Positions 44,773-53,198 of a stretch of 64,000 nucleotides of DNA are shown here, one piece after another. Within the stretch, counting starts at the first letter, position 1, and each line of letters begins with the position of its first letter. Source of the DNA: CADEDH01 sp039029735 (GTDB lineage Bacteria > Actinomycetota > Acidimicrobiia > Acidimicrobiales > SZUA-35); NCBI GenBank assembly GCA_039029735.1, contig JBCCFL010000003.1:124001-188000 (forward strand). The letters run 5' to 3'. The position numbers were made by a program, and so were the translations under genes. The notes under the pieces were generated by a model. That model was not told the DNA's origin. It saw only the letters and a list, made by a program, of their open reading frames with translations, and made no database searches.

Positions 44773-45531
44773 TCACTCCGCTGAGCAGACCGACAATCTG
44801 ACGAGGTCGAACTCGAACTCGCCGTCGAGCCCGTCGCTGAGCTGGATGGCGATCTCGGCGGCCAGGTCGGCGTCGAGTGGTGCCTCGTCGACGGGGCGCC
44901 CGAAGACGACGGCCTGCATGGAGTCGAGGGCAACGTCGGCCACCGCGCCGCCGTCACCGTCTTGTTCGAACCTCATCGGGGCCTGGAAGTTCGTTCGGGG
45001 ATCGCGATTGGGCGCCCGATCCGAGATCGTGAGGAGGTAGGTCCGATCGTCCGGCACGGCCTCCAGCCGAACGATGTCGGCGCCAGCGAGGCTGCCCGGG
45101 AGCAGTGCGGCCCGGATCAAGGAGAAGCCACCGCCGTCGGTCACCAACTCGCCCGAGAACGTGATGGCATCGATGCCCTCGGTCAGCGAACCGGCCGATT
45201 GGCCGCCCATCACCCCGTCGTTCACCACAAACCACGGAGCTGCGCCGTCGACGGCGGCGTCGTAGAGCGTCTGGCACGGGGGCTCGTCGGGCGCAGGGGC
45301 CGTCGTGGGGGTGGTCGCAGCGGTCGTGGCCGGCGCCGCGGTCGTCGACGATGGGGTCGTTGACGATGGGGTGGTCGCGCCTTGCTCTGCGCCGCCTTCG
45401 GCGGCGACAGCCGTGGTACTGGTGGCCGTTGTGATCGTCGTGTCGCTGGCGGCCGACGATCCGGTGCTCGAGGCGGAGCAGCCAGCCAACACCGAAACCA
45501 TGACAATCGCGGAGAGGATGCGGGCCAGCAC
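44773..45531 (-). CDS. lipoprotein with CIA30 domain
   Basis: 252 aa from GTG 45531 (TTG 45537 is in frame too). A signal peptide ends in a lipobox, SVLAGC, followed by a threonine/serine/proline/alanine linker of about 60 residues. The mature domain contains WFVVNDGVMGGQSAGSL, the signature of CIA30 (complex I intermediate-associated protein 30), with a second motif near ITFSGELVTDGGGFSLIRA. Eukaryotic CIA30 assists respiratory complex I assembly; bacterial copies are uncharacterised and often secreted. It is expected to sit on the outer face of the membrane. Unusual, so also listed in the findings. Confidence 0.8.
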   Translation of the reverse strand: MLARILSAIVMVSVLAGCSASSTGSSAASDTTITTATSTTAVAAEGGAEQGATTPSSTTPSSTTAAPATTAATTPTTAPAPDEPPCQTLYDAAVDGAAPWFVVNDGVMGGQSAGSLTEGIDAITFSGELVTDGGGFSLIRAALLPGSLAGADIVRLEAVPDDRTYLLTISDRAPNRDPRTNFQAPMRFEQDGDGGAVADVALDSMQAVVFGRPVDEAPLDADLAAEIAIQLSDGLDGEFEFDLVRLSVCSAE

Positions 45532-45599
45532 GATCAAAGTCTCGCCGCCACAGTGGCGCAGAGGTCGGATCGGGCGCCGGGGAGTAGGTGGATCGCCCG

Positions 45600-46619
45600 T
45601 CAGCCGGTACGGATGACCACCGAGACCGGGAAGTGGTCGCTGAAGCCGTCCTGGTTGACGTTCTCCTCCGGTTCGCCGTCGGGGAGGCCGAATCGGATCG
45701 GGCCGTGGCTCACCCGGTGATCGACCATCGCCGGGATCATCTCGATGCCGGCGGTCTCATCGATCACGGTGAGGCCCCGCTCGCCCCTCAGCAGCGACCG
45801 GTTCACGAGAATCTGGTCGAACACGTTGCCGTTGTTGCGGTAGTAGAGCGTGCCGTCGATCGCACGTTCACCGCCGCGGTGGTCAACGGCATCGTTGCGG
45901 AGGTAGTCCCACGACAGATTGTGGAATCGGGCCGATTGGGCCCGTTCGGTGTCGCCCCGCTCTCGGGACGCGTTGGCGTTGTAGAGAACGGACGGGTCCC
46001 ACGGATCGTCGTTGAGATCGCCGAGGGCAATGATGGGGATGTCGGCGCCGCGGACCTCGCGGGTCCGTTCGTGCCAGTACGCGAGCGTCTCACCGGCGGT
46101 GGCCCGGAAGCCTGCCGACTGGATGGCGCCGCCGCTCCGTGACGGCCAGTGGTTGGCCAAGGCGACGAACTCGTTGCCGTCGCTGTCGGTGAAGGTCACC
46201 TGGGTGATGTCGCGCGTGCCGGTGCGACGCATGACGAAGTGTGAGAACACGGCCTCCGGATCGACCTCGAACCGGGTGGTGTCGTAGACGAAGGCCGTGT
46301 CGATGCCGCGCCGATCGAAGGTGTTGTCGGCGTGCACCACACCATAGGTCCGCCCGGTGGTGGCCGCGTTCAGCGATGCCGTCAGCTCGTCGAGCACGAA
46401 CCGGTTCTCCACCTCGCATACGCCCAATACGTCGGGGCCAGAGCCGCCGATCTGGGAAATGATCGTGGTCAGCTGGCTGATCTTGCGGTTGAACAGCTCC
46501 TCGGTCCACCCAGTGAGGTCGGATGCCATGGAGCGGGCGATCCACGGCTCCCGGTCGGGGAAGCCCTCGGGGGCGAAGAGGTTCTCCAGGTTCCAGAACG
46601 CAATGCGATGGTCGGTCAT
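45600..46619 (-). CDS. endonuclease/exonuclease/phosphatase family protein
   Basis: 339 aa from ATG 46619. The EEP fold motifs run in order: FWNLENLF with the first metal-site asparagine and glutamate, DVLGVCEVEN, LANHWPSRSGG, ALGDLNDDPWD and the C-terminal SDHFPV. It cleaves phosphodiester or phosphomonoester bonds, for example as a DNase or lipid phosphatase; no signal peptide is present. Residues between 250 and 290 include a basic stretch (VDHRVSH). The ribosome-binding AGAGGAA at 46636-46630 abuts a triplicated hexamer. Confidence 0.9.
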   Translation of the reverse strand: MTDHRIAFWNLENLFAPEGFPDREPWIARSMASDLTGWTEELFNRKISQLTTIISQIGGSGPDVLGVCEVENRFVLDELTASLNAATTGRTYGVVHADNTFDRRGIDTAFVYDTTRFEVDPEAVFSHFVMRRTGTRDITQVTFTDSDGNEFVALANHWPSRSGGAIQSAGFRATAGETLAYWHERTREVRGADIPIIALGDLNDDPWDPSVLYNANASRERGDTERAQSARFHNLSWDYLRNDAVDHRGGERAIDGTLYYRNNGNVFDQILVNRSLLRGERGLTVIDETAGIEMIPAMVDHRVSHGPIRFGLPDGEPEENVNQDGFSDHFPVSVVIRTG

Positions 46620-46632
46620 GGCGATCGTGTTC

Positions 46633-46650
46633 CTCTGTCTCTGTCTCTGT
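46633..46650. repeat. three tandem copies of a hexamer (CTCTGT/ACAGAG) at a ribosome-binding site
   Basis: CTCTGT is repeated three times at 46633-46638, 46639-46644 and 46645-46650. Read on the minus strand as ACAGAG, the last copy merges with AGAGGAA, the probable Shine-Dalgarno sequence of the EEP gene starting at 46619. Copy-number change would alter the leader but not the reading frame. Confidence 0.6.
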
Positions 46651-46719
46651 AGCGGGTCGAACTCGGGGTCGTCACCGAATGAGAGCAGGCAGCGGCGCCG
46701 GTGATACCGATGGTTTGCG

Positions 46720-48417
46720 TCAGCCGATCGCAACCACGGTGCCGGCGGCGCCGTCCACCCGGATCGGCTGACCGTCGACCAGGGCCGTGGTGGCATCGTC
46801 GGTGGCAACCACTGCCGGTATGCCGAACTCGCGCGCGATGATCGCCGGGTGGCTGAGGGGCCCGCCGTTGTCGCAGACCAGTGCGCCGAGCGAAGGGAAC
46901 AGCATCGACCACACCGGTGACGTGATCGGGCACACGAGGACATCGCCCGGCTCGATCTTGTCGAAGCCCGTCTCGTCGAGCACGATCCGCGCGGGGCCTT
47001 CATAGGTGCCGGGGGCGACGCCCATACCGACGATGGTGCTCGCAGACGCCGACTCGTCGGCTGCACTCGTGGCCACGTCGTCAGCGTCGGCGATGCCGGT
47101 CTGGATCGTCGACGCCTTCGACGAGAACCACAGCACCGATTCGACGGCCTCCTGGATGTCGTCGGGGAATCCGCTCAGGTCGGGGAGGGCCAGCTCCGGC
47201 CCCTTCGTCCGAGGCGGCGGGGAGGTCACTGGACTGAGCCGCTCGGTGTGGCGGTCGAGCGCCCGCGTGGCGAGCCCCGGGTCTGCGTGCCCTCGGAGGA
47301 CGGCGTCGACCTCGGCGGGTAGGGCATCGAACACATGGCCAGCGTCGTCGAGGTGGTCGCTGGCGGCGAGGCGGCGCCCCGCTTCCTGGCCGACGTGGCG
47401 CAGGGCGGCGGCTGGCACACCGACCGTGGCGGCCTCGTTGCCCTCGCGGATGGGGAATGCTCGCCGGGCCCGTTCGATCCTGGCGCGGGTCTCTTCCGTG
47501 TCACCCAGAGCGGCGAGCACCCGATGCTCCACATTGGAGCGGGTGTCGCGGTGCCGGTCGGCCAGTTCGGCTGCGCTCGGGCGGTCGATCTGGGAGCGCA
47601 GGATGTCGAGGACCCACTCCGGCGACTCGGCGATTGTGGGGTAGGCGATCTCGTAGCGGATGGCTCGCCGGCCCCAGCTCGCCATGTAGCGAGTGATGGC
47701 GGCGTCGACCTCGGGGGCGATCGCGCGAACGGTGTCAAGGGACGTGGCCGTGCGGAGCGTGGGCTCTCCGTCGTTGGCCCGGATCAGGTCGATGATCTCG
47801 GCCTGGGCGGCGGCGGGCCCCGTCGTGGTGTCGGACAGGCCGGTCAGTAGGCCGGACAGCTCGGCCGTTGTGAAGCCGTGCTCGCGGTTGAGCACCATCG
47901 ACAGCCGCATGATCTCGTTGATGCCAGCACCGTGGAGATGAAAGTGCTTCTTCACCGCCCGCTCGGCGTAGGTCCAGGTCTCGGCGAGCAGATCGGCCAG
48001 TTCACCGTCGGACAGCCCAGAGGGGTCGGTGTCGAGGATGGCGACGCCGTCAGCCAGCAGCGCATCTTCGTCGCCGCTCAACCAGCTGTCGACCACCCCC
48101 TCCCAGTAGTTGGTGCGCTCCAGATTGCGCATCGTGGCGATCCGGCGGCGCAGGTCGGGCACGATGCGCACGAGCAGCGGAACGAGCCAGTTCGGTGGCG
48201 GCCGGCGCACCTTGCCGCCGAGCGGTACCACGGTGGCGTAGGCCCAGCCGTCGATCTCGGCGGTGCGGACCTCATCGAACAAGAAGCCGGTGTCGGCACA
48301 GATCTCGGCGATGCCGCGGCTCTGCCGGGTCATGAACAACTCGGCCCCCCAGCGGCTCATACGATCGGGGAAGTGGGTGTCCTCGCGCTCCCAGGAGTAA
48401 CCGTCATCGTCAGCCAT
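46720..48417 (-). CDS. PEP-utilising enzyme mobile-domain protein
   Basis: 565 aa from ATG 48417; the open frame upstream to 48714 overlaps the divergent membrane-protein gene and is not coding. The C-terminal 80 residues are the swivelling phosphohistidine domain of PEP synthase/PPDK/rifampin phosphotransferase: GDVLVCPITSPVW, then GGPLSHPAIIAREFGIPAVV with the histidine in LSHPA. The rest, about 450 helical residues, resembles the linker/substrate region seen in PEP-utilising proteins, but I see no ATP-grasp nucleotide-binding domain and no PEP/pyruvate-binding barrel. What phosphorylates the histidine is unknown. Confidence 0.78.
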   Translation of the reverse strand: MADDDGYSWEREDTHFPDRMSRWGAELFMTRQSRGIAEICADTGFLFDEVRTAEIDGWAYATVVPLGGKVRRPPPNWLVPLLVRIVPDLRRRIATMRNLERTNYWEGVVDSWLSGDEDALLADGVAILDTDPSGLSDGELADLLAETWTYAERAVKKHFHLHGAGINEIMRLSMVLNREHGFTTAELSGLLTGLSDTTTGPAAAQAEIIDLIRANDGEPTLRTATSLDTVRAIAPEVDAAITRYMASWGRRAIRYEIAYPTIAESPEWVLDILRSQIDRPSAAELADRHRDTRSNVEHRVLAALGDTEETRARIERARRAFPIREGNEAATVGVPAAALRHVGQEAGRRLAASDHLDDAGHVFDALPAEVDAVLRGHADPGLATRALDRHTERLSPVTSPPPRTKGPELALPDLSGFPDDIQEAVESVLWFSSKASTIQTGIADADDVATSAADESASASTIVGMGVAPGTYEGPARIVLDETGFDKIEPGDVLVCPITSPVWSMLFPSLGALVCDNGGPLSHPAIIAREFGIPAVVATDDATTALVDGQPIRVDGAAGTVVAIG

Positions 48418-48487
48418 GGGCCAACACGCTAATTCACTTGCTCCGGGCCGTGTTGGTTGGCGCTGTCGAGTGACTAGTGTCCGTCGC

Positions 48488-49420
48488 ATGGCAGCGAGTG
48501 GGAACGGGGCAGGAACGACGAGCTCGTCGCGGGCAGTACAGGCCGCCTCGTTGTCCTTCGGCTCCTGGTGTGTCGCCCACTCGCTCTCGGTCGTCGCGGC
48601 CGTGCTGTTGGCTGAGCTCGCCGTGCAGGTGGGCCTGAGGCTGGTGGGTGAGGGCCCGCCCGCCATCGACCCGCTCGGTTCCAGTCTCGCTGTCATGGTG
48701 CTCGTGGCGGTCACCGGGTGGGTCGTTCATCGCGCCGTGCTCGCGCTCGACGCTCGTCATGGCGATCCGACCACGGATGACATCGGGCTGGTACGCGTGG
48801 TCTCGGCGCGAACAACGGCCCTGATTGCGGCTGGCCTCTGGCTGGTGGCACGCCTGGCCGCAGCCGTGTTGTCGGCGAACTTCGAGGTGGAACCGGGCGG
48901 CGTGGCCTGGGCGATCCTGGTCGTCGGTGGGGGATTGGCGGCTCTCGTGCTGATCGGTTCGGCCGTGACCGTGCTCGGCACCGTGAGCGCGGCGGATCCT
49001 GGACTGGCCACGCGCGGCGGCACGTACCTCGTCATGGTGGTGGCGGCTGCCGCAGCCATCGCCCTCGGTTCGACGGTGGTGGAGGCGAGCTACCAGTCCG
49101 GACGCGAGGCGATCGGGCTCGATCTGGTCGAGATCGACGGCCTGGGGCGCTCCGCCTGGTTGTCGGGCCTGATCGCGCTGGTTGGTGCCCTCGGGTTGGG
49201 TATTCGCGCTGCGAGCACGTCCGACATGCCGGCCTTCGTTCAGGTGCCGCTGGCGGCCGGCGTCGGGGCGTGTCTGATCGGGGGTGGCTGGTATGTCGCA
49301 CGCGTGATGTCGCACCTCGTGGCGGCGCACACGAGTTTCGATCCTGGCCTCGGGTTCCACGCCGTGTTCTGGGCCTTCATTGGCTTCTTCGTGCTCTGGG
49401 TGTTCGCTCGCGATCTCTGA
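48488..49420 (+). CDS. polytopic membrane protein of unknown function
   Basis: 310 aa from ATG 48488. Seven or eight hydrophobic segments from about residue 24 to the C-terminus, with alternating loops rich in Gly, Asp and Arg. The last helix (AVFWAFIGFFVLWVFARDL) runs to the end. Nothing in the loops looks catalytic. Divergent from the PEP-mobile-domain gene with 70 nt between starts, and convergent with the MDR oxidoreductase gene. Unrecognised family. Confidence 0.75.
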   Translation: MAASGNGAGTTSSSRAVQAASLSFGSWCVAHSLSVVAAVLLAELAVQVGLRLVGEGPPAIDPLGSSLAVMVLVAVTGWVVHRAVLALDARHGDPTTDDIGLVRVVSARTTALIAAGLWLVARLAAAVLSANFEVEPGGVAWAILVVGGGLAALVLIGSAVTVLGTVSAADPGLATRGGTYLVMVVAAAAAIALGSTVVEASYQSGREAIGLDLVEIDGLGRSAWLSGLIALVGALGLGIRAASTSDMPAFVQVPLAAGVGACLIGGGWYVARVMSHLVAAHTSFDPGLGFHAVFWAFIGFFVLWVFARDL

Positions 49421-49444
49421 CGGTGCGCTCCCCGGGTGCCTTCG

Positions 49445-50446
49445 TCAGGCGCCGGTCTCGACCACCACTTTGCCGAAGGTCGTCCGTTCTCCTCGGAGGT
49501 AGTGCCAGGCGTCGACGTAGCCCTCCATGGGGTACACGCGATCGATCGTCGGTTGAAGCACGCCGGCTGCGATCGAGTCGTGAACGAACGCGATACCACG
49601 GGCGCACGCGTCAGCATCCTGGACGTAGTTGAACACCGAGTAGGCGTGGAGCCAGCCACTCGATTGGAACATGGGAACGACCGGGAAGGTCGGGAAGCTG
49701 CCGGCGAGCAGCCCGTACAGCGCGAGGATTCCATTCTTCGCCATTGCCGGCGCATAGCGGGCGGGGAAGTCGCCGCCGACAGGATCGAAGGCCAAATGCA
49801 CGCCAACGCCATTGGTGGCGTCGAGGATGAACTCGGCCAGGTCGGTCGCCCCGTCGTCGACGAAGACGTGCGTGGCCCCAGAGTTTTCGAGGTACTCCCG
49901 GTTGCGCTCATGGCGCGTCGTGGCGATGGATGTGGCGCCGCGCAGCCGAGCGATCTCGATGGCGGCATTGCCGGCCGTGCTCGTGCCCGCTGGCACCAGA
50001 ACGTTCACGCCGGGGGCCGCCTTGGCCATCTCGATCACCGGGTAGTACGCCGTCATGTACTGCATCCAGATCGAGGCCGACTCCACGCCGCTCAGACTCG
50101 GGGGAGAGGGTGCAAGGTACCGGGCGTCGATCAGCATGGTGTCGGCGCTGGCACCGCGCCGGTCATAGAAGTAGGGGAGCGTGCCGTACCGATCGCCGAC
50201 CGCGATGCCGGTGACCTCCGAGCCAACAGCCTCGACGATCCCGGCGGCTTCGATTCCGACCCGGGCCGGAAAGGACGAGAAGCTGAACGAGTACATGTCG
50301 CGCATGAGATCGGCGTCGCCCCAGTTGAGGGCAAACGCCTCGACTCGAAGCCGCACATCGGTCGGCCCGGGCTCCGCGATCTCGCAGGAGACCAGCTCCA
50401 GGCCCTCGAAACCGTCGTAGGCGTTGATCACCCATTCGCGGGGCAT
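49445..50446 (-). CDS. zinc-independent MDR oxidoreductase (quinone reductase-like)
   Basis: 333 aa from ATG 50446, behind GGGAG; GTG 50458 is in frame too. Medium-chain dehydrogenase fold: LNWGDADLM and VGIEAAGIVEAVGSEV in the catalytic domain, VLVPAGTSTAGNAAIEIA as the nucleotide-binding region near 150-170, and HLAFDPVGGDF. Structural-zinc cysteines are absent, which suits NADPH:quinone or enoyl reductases. Single gene; substrate unknown. Confidence 0.88.
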   Translation of the reverse strand: MPREWVINAYDGFEGLELVSCEIAEPGPTDVRLRVEAFALNWGDADLMRDMYSFSFSSFPARVGIEAAGIVEAVGSEVTGIAVGDRYGTLPYFYDRRGASADTMLIDARYLAPSPPSLSGVESASIWMQYMTAYYPVIEMAKAAPGVNVLVPAGTSTAGNAAIEIARLRGATSIATTRHERNREYLENSGATHVFVDDGATDLAEFILDATNGVGVHLAFDPVGGDFPARYAPAMAKNGILALYGLLAGSFPTFPVVPMFQSSGWLHAYSVFNYVQDADACARGIAFVHDSIAAGVLQPTIDRVYPMEGYVDAWHYLRGERTTFGKVVVETGA

Positions 50447-50620
50447 CAGCGCTCCCACGTCTGGATCAGGTGCATCGGTTGCGAGGTCGTGGTCACTGTG
50501 ACTCCCATCGGGTCGGGCGCGTGCCCATGGGGCTATAGGTAACTCGATTCGCTCACAGTACGCAAGCGTGTATTCCGAGTGGACACCGTGGTGCGGGGGT
50601 GTGACCGTAGTCGACGCCTC

Positions 50621-52825
50621 TCAGAGGAGGCCGTGGTCGCGGGCGGCCTGCACGGCGGCGGTGCGGTCGCCAACGCCGAGCTTGCGGTAGATCGCCTTGC
50701 AGTGGGTGCGGACGGTGTTGAGCGACACGAACAGCTCGTTGGCGATGTCCCGCTGGGTGAGTTGCGATGGCAGGTAGTGGAGAACCGCCTGCTCGCGATC
50801 GGTCAATCGCTCCACCAACCCAGGCGCCACCGGCAACGCCGGCAGTGTGCCGTGGCGGGCCTCGACCCGGGTGAGGTACTGGCCGATGATCCCGGGGTCG
50901 CGACATCGGTCGATCATCGTTCGAGCCTGGCGCAACAGCTCAGCGCCGTCGGGGTGTTCATGGCGAGTCAACACATCAGCAGCAGAAGTCAACGCATAGC
51001 TACGAGTGAGGACCAGGTCCGATTCGTCTGCGAGTTCGGCCCCCCGTGTCGTGGCCGCGATTGCCTCGGCCGGGCTGTCACTGACGCGGCCGATGATGCT
51101 GTGGGCCAGCGCGACAAAGGCGCTGTCGGCCCACCCGTTGGGCTCTGCGATCGCGAGCGCCCGCTGGGCGGCGTGGCGAGCGTCGGAAGTCCGGCCGGTC
51201 TCGGCGGCGATGATGGCCTCGTAGATCGGGACGCTGCCTGCAACGAGCGCGTTGCCTTCCTGTTCGGCGAGCCGTTCGGCCACCGGGAGCAGGTCAGTGG
51301 CGGCCTCGAAGTCCCCGCCCCAAGTGCGGGCCCAGATCAGGCTCAACGTTTGCGCCGACTCGGTCGGGTGATCAGACGCCCGCGCTTCGTCGAGCGCAGT
51401 GGCGACGTCGCCGGAGGCGATGGCGATGTAGACAGCCAGGGCGATGGTGAGGCGGGTCTCGTTCGGGGTGGGGTTGAGGGAACGAGCCAGGTCGAGGTAG
51501 TGGCGGGCGTCGCCCAGTCGTCGGGTGAACAAGGCGATGTAGCCGTTCACCGTTGCCGTACCGACGTGTTCGTCGGCCAGAGGTCCGAGGCCGGCAATCT
51601 GGCGTTGCAACGTTGCCAGTTGTCCGGTGTTGAGAAGCTCGGTCGCATCCTCCCAGATCAGATCGGCGGCCTCGGCGTGGTCGCCGCTGTGGATGTAGTG
51701 CTCCACCGCGTTCAGGGCGGTTCCGTGGCGGCGATGCCAGGCCGCCGCCCTCCGGTGCAACTCCGTGAGCTCAGTTGGGATGGCGTTCTTGGCCTCGACC
51801 CGGAGAAGGTCGGCCAGTAGGTGGTGGTAGCGGTACCACGTGCCGGTCCGGTCGAGGCCGATCAGCAGCTGGTTGGTGGCCGCCAGTCGGCGTAGCCATC
51901 CTGCGCCATCTGGTGTTTGGCAGACGGCGTCGATGAGCGGCCCAGAGAGTCGCCCGAGGATCGAGGTCTGCATGAGCCGGTGGCGGTCGTCGGGTTGGAG
52001 GCCGGCGAGGAACTCCTCGGTCAGGTAGTCGACGACGAGCCGGTCGTCGCCCTGGAACGCAGCCACGAACGCATCGGCATCGGGGCTGTCGGCGAGCGAG
52101 ATCCCGGCCAGGACGAGGCCTGCGGCCCATCCTTCGGTTCGGTCACACAGCGCCGCGATCTGGTGGGGGAGTGGGGCGGTCCCTCGTTGGTCGAGCAGCG
52201 CTGCTGCTTCGTAGGGCTCGAACCGAAGGTCATTGGCTCGGATCTCGACGAGGTGTCCCCGAACCCGGAGTCTGGAGAGTCGCAGCGTGGGGTCCACCCG
52301 AGAACACACGATGATCGTGAGCGAGCTGGGAGCGAGGTCGACGAGTTGCTCAAGGCCACGGTCGACGTCGGGGTTGGCGATCAGGTGGTAGTCGTCGATG
52401 ACCAAGACGATGGGCTCAGCGAGGGTGGTCAGATGGTTGGTCAACCGCTCGATGAGGGGTCGGGCATCGGTAGCCGATCCGGGGATTGCGGGAGCGACGG
52501 CGGGCTCGAGGTCGGGTATCTGCCGGGCCAGGGCGGCGATGGCGTGGGTCCAGAATCGGGCCGGGTCATGATCAGCGGCATCGACCTGTAACCACGCGGA
52601 AGCGGTACCGGTGGTCTCCAGCCAGCCGGCCACCAGGGTCGACTTGCCCGAACCCGCAGGTGCGCTGACCAGCACCACCCTGACGGCGCTGTCCTGCACA
52701 GCGGTACTCAGCGCATCGTCGAGGCGTGAGCGACGAACCAGCTGGGCCGGGGGTGTCGGCGCCATCAGTTTCGTGCCCACGAGGGTCATCGTGTCGACAG
52801 AGGTTGCCCTCGTCTCACCGTCCAC
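50621..52825 (-). CDS. LuxR-family regulator of the LAL/MalT type
   Basis: 734 aa from GTG 52825 (an in-frame start 12 codons later, before TLVGTKL, is plausible). An NTPase with Walker A SAPAGSGKST near 54-63 and Walker B VLVIDDYHL near 139-147 of a STAND-type domain, then about 350 residues of TPR-like helical repeats, and a C-terminal LuxR helix-turn-helix (LTDREQAVLHYLPSQLTQRD, ... LFVSLNTVRTHCKAIYRKL). Proteins of this type bind an inducer and ATP, oligomerise and activate transcription. Divergent from a three-gene operon across a palindrome-containing region, which is its probable target. Confidence 0.93.
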   Translation of the reverse strand: MDGETRATSVDTMTLVGTKLMAPTPPAQLVRRSRLDDALSTAVQDSAVRVVLVSAPAGSGKSTLVAGWLETTGTASAWLQVDAADHDPARFWTHAIAALARQIPDLEPAVAPAIPGSATDARPLIERLTNHLTTLAEPIVLVIDDYHLIANPDVDRGLEQLVDLAPSSLTIIVCSRVDPTLRLSRLRVRGHLVEIRANDLRFEPYEAAALLDQRGTAPLPHQIAALCDRTEGWAAGLVLAGISLADSPDADAFVAAFQGDDRLVVDYLTEEFLAGLQPDDRHRLMQTSILGRLSGPLIDAVCQTPDGAGWLRRLAATNQLLIGLDRTGTWYRYHHLLADLLRVEAKNAIPTELTELHRRAAAWHRRHGTALNAVEHYIHSGDHAEAADLIWEDATELLNTGQLATLQRQIAGLGPLADEHVGTATVNGYIALFTRRLGDARHYLDLARSLNPTPNETRLTIALAVYIAIASGDVATALDEARASDHPTESAQTLSLIWARTWGGDFEAATDLLPVAERLAEQEGNALVAGSVPIYEAIIAAETGRTSDARHAAQRALAIAEPNGWADSAFVALAHSIIGRVSDSPAEAIAATTRGAELADESDLVLTRSYALTSAADVLTRHEHPDGAELLRQARTMIDRCRDPGIIGQYLTRVEARHGTLPALPVAPGLVERLTDREQAVLHYLPSQLTQRDIANELFVSLNTVRTHCKAIYRKLGVGDRTAAVQAARDHGLL

Positions 52826-52841
52826 AACCTTGAACTCTAGG

Positions 52842-52893
52842 TGTGAGACCGGCCACCAGGCCGGGAGATGACGGGAGTCTCACCCGGGTGAGA
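52842..52893. promoter_or_regulatory. palindromic regulatory region between the luxR-type gene and its divergent operon
   Basis: TCTCACCCGGGTGAGA at 52878-52893 is a perfect 16-bp palindrome. An additional GTGAGAC half-site at 52842-52848 is complementary to GTCTCAC at 52877-52883. The location, 17 to 68 nt upstream of the LuxR start at 52825 and 51 nt upstream of the 84-aa gene start at 52944, fits an operator shared by both directions. Binding by the LuxR protein itself is inferred. Confidence 0.55.
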
Positions 52894-52903
52894 TGGCCGG
52901 CGT

Positions 52904-52925
52904 GGTGATGTCTCCTCACATCACC
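52904..52925 (+). promoter_or_regulatory. 5'-leader hairpin just before the 84-aa gene's ribosome-binding site
   Basis: GGTGATG at 52904-52910 pairs with CATCACC at 52919-52925 around an 8-nt loop. GGAGGGG at 52926-52932 follows immediately and is the probable Shine-Dalgarno sequence for ATG 52944. The hairpin could affect ribosome access, or be another regulator half-site pair. Confidence 0.35.
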
Positions 52926-52943
52926 GGAGGGGATGGTGAGGCC

Positions 52944-53198
52944 ATGAACGAGCCCACCACCTACGAAATCGTGGTCAGGGGCCGAGCCACCGAGCGCATC
53001 CTCCGCCCCCTGCTCGACGACTTCGCCGTTGATCACCCCGACGCAGGCCGGACCCGGTTGACGGGCGTCATCCGAGACCCGGCCCACCTGCACGGCGTTC
53101 TCGCCCACCTCACCTCCGTTGCGGCCGAGATCGTCAGCCTCACCGCCCACGACCCCAATCAACCCACCACTTCAACCACTGAAAGGCAAGAACAATGA
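52944..53198 (+). CDS. small protein of unknown function paired with LuxR-divergent operon
   Basis: 84 aa from ATG 52944. The sequence TYEIVVRGRATERILRPLLD followed by TRLTGVIRDPAHLHGVLAHL gives a compact alpha/beta fold of one strand-helix-strand-helix unit; similar small proteins occur beside regulators in actinobacteria as far as I recall, but I cannot name the family. The C-terminal 15 residues are polar and probably flexible. It overlaps the membrane-protein gene by 4 nt (ATGA), and is the first gene of the three-gene operon. Confidence 0.75.
   Translation: MNEPTTYEIVVRGRATERILRPLLDDFAVDHPDAGRTRLTGVIRDPAHLHGVLAHLTSVAAEIVSLTAHDPNQPTTSTTERQEQ

Noticed and set aside
49436..50542. 368-codon plus-strand frame opposite the MDR oxidoreductase
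   Set aside because: The minus-strand frame has MDR motifs; the plus-strand frame shows Asp/His-rich shadow composition.
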